Positions 7,384-12,064 of a DNA stretch of 26,690 nucleotides are shown one piece after another (positions within the stretch are counted from its first letter, which is position 1; each line of letters begins with the position of its first letter). The notes under the pieces were generated by a model. The model saw nothing but the letters and a program-made list of their open reading frames with translations, searched no databases and was not told the DNA's origin. Source of the stretch: DAOUMU01 sp034409055 (GTDB lineage: Bacteria > Chloroflexota > Anaerolineae > 4572-78 > J111); the NCBI GenBank assembly GCA_034409055.1, contig DAOUMU010000049.1, forward strand, positions 1-26,690, given 5' to 3'. The translations under genes and the position numbers were made by a program.

Positions 7384-8150
7384 GGCCCTCCTGCTGGTAC
7401 ATAGCGGGCCAGAGCTTTAGCTATCTCTAGCGGGTGTCCATCTAAAAGATCACAGAAGGCGGCAATCCATTCCGGCGAAGGGAGTACCGCTCCCATGCGT
7501 TCGGCATAAATGTGCCACGGTTCCGGTTCGCGTACCGGTAATAGGCGATGGCAGATACAACATGCAGCCCATTCGATATTCTCCACGGGTACCTGGCGTC
7601 CGGCTACGATGACCATCAAGTCAGGTGTACGCCGGGCGAAGGCTAAAAAGGAACTCTGCAACCACTCCTGTACTTCAAGGGGAGCCTCGTCAAAGGTGTC
7701 AAAAATCAACAGGAGGCGACGTTGCATGGCGCGTAAATCGGTAAAGAAGGCCCGGGTCAAGTCGGCTCGGCGGGCGGCCCGGTTACCTTCATCGGGTGAC
7801 TGCAAGGCTATTGCAATATCGGCCCGGCCGATAATTTTGTTATCGGCAATAGTTACCTGCCCCAGGCCTTCGACCCGGGCGGTGAAGGCAGGGAAATATT
7901 TCCAGTCCGGATCCAGGGCGTCACATAGCCGGTAGAAAATCTGGTGCAGGCCGGTGTTGTTGCCTTTCAGGTCAACCGGAGCCTGGCAAACCTCACCGGG
8001 GCAACGACGCATAAACTCACTCAAGAGGGTGGTCTTGCCCAGACCACCGGCAGCTTCCAGCAGCAGAATGCGCTCCTTCGTCTGGCCGGAAATGATCTGC
8101 TTGAATAGTTCGAATTCGGTTTCTCGATTAGCAGGGGGATAATGAAGCAT
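7380..8150 (-). CDS. P-loop NTPase, STAND/AAA type (first half of a split STAND protein)
   Basis: The 256-residue protein starts directly with the domain boundary motif ANRETEFELF (a variant of the usual VGRExEL). It then has Walker A GGLGKTT (35-41, Lys39), Walker B LLLIFD (about 146-151, Asp151) followed by TFDEAP, and a VIVAGR strand with the sensor Arg. This is the NTPase core seen in STAND signalling proteins. It lacks the repeat domain, which the next gene supplies. An inserted segment (about 98-116, VTIADNKIIGRADIAIAL) resembles the SVDISGNVMIGAQVV motif of the neighbouring tail. The ATG lies 1 nt after the TIR stop codon with only a weak ribosome site, so re-initiation is likely. Its partners are the TIR and TPR proteins. 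Confidence 0.88.
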   Translation of the reverse strand: MLHYPPANRETEFELFKQIISGQTKERILLLEAAGGLGKTTLLSEFMRRCPGEVCQAPVDLKGNNTGLHQIFYRLCDALDPDWKYFPAFTARVEGLGQVTIADNKIIGRADIAIALQSPDEGNRAARRADLTRAFFTDLRAMQRRLLLIFDTFDEAPLEVQEWLQSSFLAFARRTPDLMVIVAGRQVPVENIEWAACCICHRLLPVREPEPWHIYAERMGAVLPSPEWIAAFCDLLDGHPLEIAKALARYVPAGGP

Positions 8151-8333
8151 CCTATTTTTCCCGCTTCTTTGTTTTCCCTTTTTTGGACGGTGGTGCCGAT
8201 TGGGAGGATGTTTCTTTCTTCACCTCGAGACGCTGCTTACCCCACAGCCAGTTACGGGCCAACCGCACACTGTCACGCCAGACCCGGACTACTTGAGCGC
8301 CAATCATCACGTTGCCGGAAATGTCTACCGAGG
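8140..8333 (-). repeat. Copy B of 194-bp duplicated C-terminal tail DNA
   Basis: Pairs with copy A at 5796-5989. It encodes the TIR protein tail and reaches 11 bp into the NTPase gene, including its start codon. The corresponding bases in copy A read ACA in place of ATG. Confidence 0.9.
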
Positions 8334-8844
8334 GTACCTTTTCCGGCAAAGATGGCGTTGATACGGGGTGAGCAGAGTTTCTCAAATCAGGTTTACTGGC
8401 GTTGACCAGCAAGGCCACTTCTTCGGCAATGGCTGCCAAACCTTCGTCAATTTGGCTGGCGGAGCCACTCCAAATGGGTCGGCTATTTTTTGGTCTGACA
8501 TCCATTTTACTCAGCCAATCAATGTTCCGCCAGGCACAAGCTTTCGCAATCACCGGAAAGATAATGAGGCCCTCAGATTCACAACGCCTTAGCAATGGAG
8601 GCACTTCTTTACCCAAAATAAAGTCAGAGGTTAGAAAATTGGCACTGACTAATAAAATAGCGACCTTGGCTTGAGTAATCGCCTGGTTAATTTCGGCCTC
8701 CCAATCCGCTCCCGCTCCAATCTGGTCATCGCTCCACAGCCCAATTAAACCAGCCCGTTGTAAAACATCTAGCTGGGCTAATAGCTGGTCTTTCTCTTTT
8801 TCATCCTCGTGGCTATAACTGATAAAAACAATAGGCTGGGTCAT
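8152..8844 (-). CDS. TIR-domain protein with shared C-terminal tail
   Basis: The 230-residue protein begins with a TIR domain (about 4-145): IVFISYSHEDE at the first strand, a DDQIGAGADW loop, then LLVSANFLTSDFILGKEV. Glu80 in this last segment is the position of the catalytic glutamate in NAD-cleaving TIR domains, so NADase or nucleotide-signal activity is plausible. A linker (about 150-170) leads to the tail (171-230) shared with the membrane protein at 5808-6191. The ATG at 8844 is chosen because TAATAT lies 9 nt upstream; a TTG three codons earlier is possible. It is the first gene of the TIR-NTPase-TPR-membrane protein cluster. TIR plus STAND gene sets act in bacterial anti-phage immunity and programmed death, which is the likely but unproven role here. 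Confidence 0.88.
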   Translation of the reverse strand: MTQPIVFISYSHEDEKEKDQLLAQLDVLQRAGLIGLWSDDQIGAGADWEAEINQAITQAKVAILLVSANFLTSDFILGKEVPPLLRRCESEGLIIFPVIAKACAWRNIDWLSKMDVRPKNSRPIWSGSASQIDEGLAAIAEEVALLVNASKPDLRNSAHPVSTPSLPEKVPSVDISGNVMIGAQVVRVWRDSVRLARNWLWGKQRLEVKKETSSQSAPPSKKGKTKKREK

Positions 8845-8853
8845 TTGTTTCAA

Positions 8854-8882
8854 ATATTACCACACCACATTGTTGAGTGCAA
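8854..8882 (-). promoter_or_regulatory. Promoter of the TIR locus, leaderless type
   Basis: TTGCAC (8877-8882), 17 nt, TAATAT (8854-8859) on the minus strand. The -10 lies 9 nt from the ATG at 8844, so transcription would begin almost at the start codon. No ribosome site is visible. Confidence 0.45.
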
Positions 8883-8908
8883 AAAAGTAGTAAACTTTAT
8901 CACACCAT

Positions 8909-9712
8909 CTACCTTACATCAGGCATAGGCCGAGCCACAAGATACATCCAACGCTGCCTGGTATTCTGGTCTGGTTGAGCTAATTGCCAGGCTGCCTCCA
9001 ACAAGGCCAGGCGGGTTTCGTAGGGCAGGGGCGGTTCCATCCAGGCTGTGGCCACGGGAATTTGCATAAAGAGGTAGGTTTCTGCGGCGGACCGGGTGCG
9101 TTCTACCATTTTCTTGGCCACCAGTTCGAACTGGTGGTGGTTCAAAAAGACCTCGATGGTGCGCAAATCTTGCCGGCCTACCCCGTACTGCTCGGCGGCT
9201 AATTGTTCGAAGAGAATACTGACTTTGGAGCTACGCGGCAGATGCTTGAAGATAAAATAGGGTTCGGGGACGTTAAAGACAAACTGTCCCTCCGGGGCCA
9301 GCCCCCGGTGTAGTTCGGCCATCACCTGGGGTTTCGCCTGGAGTTGCCAGAAGACAGAGTTGCACACGACCCGATCAAGCGGTTCGGGGATCAGATCGGC
9401 GCAGGCAGCCGCATCGGCCTGTAAAAAGGTGACCCGCTCAGAGGTGATCTGCTCGCGGGCCACGGCCAGCATCGCCTCGGAGATGTCGAGCGCATACACC
9501 TGCCCGCGATCACCCAGCGCTTGTAAGACCGCCTGCGTGGTCACGCCGGTGCCACAGCCCAGGTCAAGGATTCGCATGCCGGGCTCAATACCGGCCAATT
9601 CGACCATCACCTGGCTGAGTTCCTGGTACATGGTGGTCTTTTCGGCAAAAATTTTGTAGCGGCGCGCTGTTTCCGCTTCGAGCCAGGTTCCGGCGGTGGA
9701 TTGATTGCCCAT
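8909..9712 (-). CDS. Class I SAM-dependent methyltransferase
   Basis: The 267-residue protein has the class I methyltransferase fold: motif I ILDLGCGTG at about residues 47-55, an acidic residue ending strand 2 (VYALDIS), then a motif II/III region with DRVVCNSVFWQL and GLAPEGQFVFNVPEP. It matches the Methyltransf_11/25 type. The C-terminal half (about 150-265) is a family-specific cap with no motif I recognise, so the methyl acceptor is unknown. The ATG at 9712 is chosen because a consensus promoter ends 8 nt upstream; a TTG two codons earlier is the alternative. It is transcribed in the same direction as arsM but has its own promoter, so it may be independent of the arsenic genes. Confidence 0.85.
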   Translation of the reverse strand: MGNQSTAGTWLEAETARRYKIFAEKTTMYQELSQVMVELAGIEPGMRILDLGCGTGVTTQAVLQALGDRGQVYALDISEAMLAVAREQITSERVTFLQADAAACADLIPEPLDRVVCNSVFWQLQAKPQVMAELHRGLAPEGQFVFNVPEPYFIFKHLPRSSKVSILFEQLAAEQYGVGRQDLRTIEVFLNHHQFELVAKKMVERTRSAAETYLFMQIPVATAWMEPPLPYETRLALLEAAWQLAQPDQNTRQRWMYLVARPMPDVR

Positions 9713-9720
9713 AGTCAAGA

Positions 9721-9749
9721 ATTATACCCTGTCCCCCCATATCTGTCGA
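9721..9749 (-). promoter_or_regulatory. Strong promoter for the methyltransferase, leaderless type
   Basis: On the minus strand TCGACA (9744-9749), a 17-nt spacer and a perfect TATAAT (9721-9726). The predicted start is within a few bases of the ATG at 9712 and no ribosome site is present. The -35 overlaps the apex of the hairpin at 9733-9763. Confidence 0.65.
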
Positions 9750-9763
9750 ACAGATGTGGGGGG
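9733..9763. terminator. G/C-rich hairpin between arsM and the methyltransferase gene
   Basis: Arms CCCCCCATATCTGT (9733-9746) and ACAGATGTGGGGGG (9750-9763) pair with one A-G/G-U type mismatch and a 3-nt loop. An outer pair ATACCCT (9724-9730) and AGGGTAT (9774-9780) encloses it. It could end arsM transcription or act as an operator for the embedded promoter. There is no clear T-tract. Confidence 0.5.
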
Positions 9764-9771
9764 GTGGGTGG

Positions 9772-9841
9772 ATAGGGTATTCGCTCACCTGTGCCCGGTA
9801 GGGTATTTGCCACACCTGCCCTATGGGTTCACCGATTCGCC
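9772..9841. repeat. Dispersed ~65-bp repeat, copy 2
   Basis: Aligns with 20871-20939 over about 65 bp (core ATTCGCTCACCTGTGCC) and, in its second half, with 1-37. It overlaps the 3' end of arsM and supplies its last codons (ESVNP and stop). Confidence 0.75.
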
Positions 9842-10789
9842 CGGTTTGCGGGCTACAATCCGGGCGCTGTAGAGACGCACATCAGCCGGTACGGTGGACC
9901 AATCGACATCTTTGGTCACAGCCTCACGGTTGGCCTCGTCCAACGAGTCGAGAGCCTCAAGCCCATAAGAGGCGCGTGACTCAACCTGAATATCGACAAA
10001 TCCGGCCTGGCGCATTTTTTCCAGATAGACGGCCTGGTCGAGAGCCCCGGTAATACAACCGGCCCAGGCGTTGATATTGGCCCTGAGTTGCTCGGGGAAA
10101 TGCCCCTCGGTCACTATATCAGACACACTGAGACGCCCGCCCGGTTTCAAGACGCGAAATGCCTCCCGAAAGACGGCATCCTTATCCGGCGAGAGGTTGA
10201 TGACGCAGTTGGAGATGATCACGTCAACACTGTTACTGTCCACCGGTAAATCTTCAATTTCTCCTTTGCGGAACTCAACATGGGTCAGCCCCAATTTGGC
10301 CTTATTTTTGTTGGCCAATTCCAACATACTGTCGGTCATATCAACGCCGATCACATGGCCGGTTGGGCCGACTCTTTTGGCGGCAATAAAACAGTCAATA
10401 CCCCCACCCGAGCCGAGGTCAAGAACGGTTTCACCGGGTTGAAGCGTGGCGATGGCCGTGGGGTCACCACAGCCCAAAGAGATGTCGGTGACACTATCAG
10501 GCAAATCGGCAATATCCGCCTGGTCGTAGAGAGCCTGGGCCAGGGTGACGTCCGCAGCCGTGCCGGTGGGACTGCAACTGACGCCATCAGCCACCGGATA
10601 CAAGCCCCCCTCGGCGGTGGTGCTCGTCGGACCACAACAGCTAACCGGTCCGCAGCAATCGATGGCCTCCTGGGGCCGACTGTCAAAAATTTCGATGGGC
10701 GAGGTTTCGGCAGGTTGGTTATACCGATCGGCAATAGAAGCGTATCGCTCCTTGACCTGCTCTTTGATATTTTTTGTCTTCTCGGTCAT
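9821..10789 (-). CDS. arsM: Arsenite S-adenosylmethionine methyltransferase
   Basis: The 322-residue protein methylates As(III) to volatile or less toxic forms using SAM. It carries the family-specific cysteines in SLGCGDP (Cys107), SNCVINLS (Cys195) and AGCITGA (Cys245), and the SAM site VLDLGSGGG (122-130) with GVDMTDSML. These correspond to the catalytic cysteines of characterised ArsM enzymes. An N-terminal extension has two Cys pairs (45-46 and 51-52, CCGPVSCCGP) and Cys72, a possible extra metalloid site. AAGGAG precedes the ATG. It lies 27 bp downstream of arsR, so the two form an As(III)-inducible operon. The last codons come from a dispersed repeat. Confidence 0.95.
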   Translation of the reverse strand: MTEKTKNIKEQVKERYASIADRYNQPAETSPIEIFDSRPQEAIDCCGPVSCCGPTSTTAEGGLYPVADGVSCSPTGTAADVTLAQALYDQADIADLPDSVTDISLGCGDPTAIATLQPGETVLDLGSGGGIDCFIAAKRVGPTGHVIGVDMTDSMLELANKNKAKLGLTHVEFRKGEIEDLPVDSNSVDVIISNCVINLSPDKDAVFREAFRVLKPGGRLSVSDIVTEGHFPEQLRANINAWAGCITGALDQAVYLEKMRQAGFVDIQVESRASYGLEALDSLDEANREAVTKDVDWSTVPADVRLYSARIVARKPGESVNP

Positions 10790-10816
10790 TATTTATTCTC
10801 CTTCTGCCCTCGTTGC

Positions 10817-11134
10817 TTAATCATCATTTGTTTCCCTCAACTCAATCAGTTTAATCTCGGTGGGGATAAGCTTGGTAAAAAGCATCCCACAACATTCGGT
10901 AATGTTGTCTTGATTGACGCTGTAATAAATTTGCTTGCCATCCCGGCGGCTATTAACCAGGTTCGCCTGTTTGAGAAAATGGAGGTGATGAGAAATGGTC
11001 GGCTGGGAGACATTGAAGAAGTCAACCAAATCGCTGACACATTTTTCACCTTCGGTTTGCAGTATTTCTAAAATACGCTGCCGTGTTTCGTCACCCAGGG
11101 CCTTGCAAAAGGCAACAACGTCAAATTTTGGCAC
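10817..11134 (-). CDS. arsR: ArsR/SmtB-family transcriptional repressor
   Basis: The 105-residue winged-helix protein has FCKALGDETRQRILEIL at the N-terminus and the recognition helix region VSQPTISHHLHFLKQANLV (about 42-60). Cysteines are Cys10, Cys32 in EKCVSDL (the classical ELCVC site has one more Cys here replaced by Ser) and the pair Cys81-Cys82 near the C-terminus. The As(III) site may therefore be built differently from the plasmid-type ArsR. The start is GTG with only a weak ribosome site (TAGG). It is the first gene of the arsR-arsM operon and most likely represses its own promoter at 11173-11201, where an inverted repeat overlaps the -10. Confidence 0.93.
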   Translation of the reverse strand: MPKFDVVAFCKALGDETRQRILEILQTEGEKCVSDLVDFFNVSQPTISHHLHFLKQANLVNSRRDGKQIYYSVNQDNITECCGMLFTKLIPTEIKLIELRETNDD

Positions 11135-11146
11135 AGAACAACCTAC

Positions 11147-11174
11147 ATATAGATAATTATAAATACGTCTATAT
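11147..11174. promoter_or_regulatory. arsR: Candidate ArsR operator
   Basis: Inverted repeat ATATAGA (11147-11153) and TCTATAT (11168-11174) with a 14-nt centre. It overlaps the -10 and the transcription start of arsR, the usual position for ArsR/SmtB repressors. Confidence 0.5.
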
Positions 11175-11201
11175 ATTAGCAGATTATTTAAGGTTTGTCA
11201 A
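11173..11201 (-). promoter_or_regulatory. arsR: arsR-arsM promoter
   Basis: Perfect TTGACA (11196-11201 on the minus strand), a 17-nt spacer and TAATAT (11173-11178). The leader is about 30 nt. Confidence 0.75.
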
Positions 11202-11217
11202 GGAGACAAACCTTAAA
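11187..11217 (-). terminator. Hairpin after nuoI, overlapping the arsR -35
   Basis: Perfect 13-bp arms at 11187-11199 and 11205-11217 with a 5-nt loop, 8 bp past the nuoI stop. There is no long T-tract. It may end nuo transcription; the arsR -35 lies in the loop and one arm. Confidence 0.55.
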
Positions 11218-11224
11218 ATAAAAC

Positions 11225-12064
11225 TTATTCGGACGAACTTTTCTGTTCGTCCTCTTTTTGTTTTTGGGCTTCGCGAGCTTTTTTCTTGGCCAGTATGGCT
11301 TCACGCTGGGCCTTGATTTCTTCCGGTGACCGTTTGGGTTTGGCGGCCGGTTTTGGTTGGTCACCCCCACCCGCAGCAGGCTTGGCGGCAACTGCTTTGG
11401 CCGCAGCCCGCTCGGCCACCTTGCGTTTTTTCTCTTCTTCCTTACGTTTCTTCTCTTCTTCGGCGGCTTGCCGGGCCGCCTCTTCTTGAGCATGCCAGGT
11501 GGGACGGATGGAGGCGTAGTAACTGGCCGGCTTCAGCAGCCGTTCCAGGTCGTGAATGTGACCGGCTGCCCGTTCATAATCGGCCAGTTCGTAATCGTGG
11601 TCCATTTTGATGGCGTCGAAGGGGCAAAATTCGGCGCAATAGCCACAATTCATGCAGATATCGGTATCAATATAAAATTCAGCCGGTTGGGGAATGGGTT
11701 TGCCCGTTTTGGGATCATTGGTCCGTACGATCCAGATACATTGGGGCGGACAGACCTTGGAGCAGATACCGCAACTGGTACACCGATTCAACTTCAGCCA
11801 CTGTTCTTTATCAAAATCAGGGCTGTCTTTAGGCACCTCGTAATCGGTCACCAGGAAGGGTAGAAAGCGAAAATTTTCCGGGGGCCTTAATTTCATCTCA
11901 GGGTATTCGACCGTAAATAAGCCCCGCCCGGTCGGTCCTTGCCGCTTGGCAAAAGCCTCCTCGTTGACAACACTTTTAGGAAAATATTTCAAGTCATCGA
12001 CAAAGGTCTCAATGAAGTGTTTTAGGGTCAGACTTAATCCTTTGACAACACCTAGTCCAAACAT
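11225..12064 (-). CDS. nuoI: NADH-quinone oxidoreductase subunit I with charged C-terminal extension
   Basis: This 279-residue protein carries the two 4Fe-4S clusters (N6a/N6b) of Complex I: Cys95, 98, 101, 105 and Cys137, 140, 143, 147. The ferredoxin core ends near residue 185. The remaining ~85 residues are an unusual Lys/Glu/Ala-rich tail (for example EEEKKRKEEEKKRK), probably helical or disordered, which ordinary NuoI proteins of about 160-230 residues lack. The ATG overlaps the nuoBCD stop by one base (TAATG), so the two are coupled. No other nuo genes are present in the window; the downstream arsenic operon is unrelated. Confidence 0.93.
   Translation of the reverse strand: MFGLGVVKGLSLTLKHFIETFVDDLKYFPKSVVNEEAFAKRQGPTGRGLFTVEYPEMKLRPPENFRFLPFLVTDYEVPKDSPDFDKEQWLKLNRCTSCGICSKVCPPQCIWIVRTNDPKTGKPIPQPAEFYIDTDICMNCGYCAEFCPFDAIKMDHDYELADYERAAGHIHDLERLLKPASYYASIRPTWHAQEEAARQAAEEEKKRKEEEKKRKVAERAAAKAVAAKPAAGGGDQPKPAAKPKRSPEEIKAQREAILAKKKAREAQKQKEDEQKSSSE

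Noticed and set aside
7375..7390. Frameshift between the NTPase and TPR genes
   Set aside because: The second gene has its own GGAGGG ribosome site and a clean ATGA overlap, and the junction is at a domain boundary.
10280..11071. 263-codon plus-strand frame
   Set aside because: It runs antisense through the well-supported arsM and arsR genes and has no recognisable domains.
11357..11863. 168-codon plus-strand frame opposite nuoI
   Set aside because: Shadow of nuoI; the minus strand carries both 4Fe-4S motifs.
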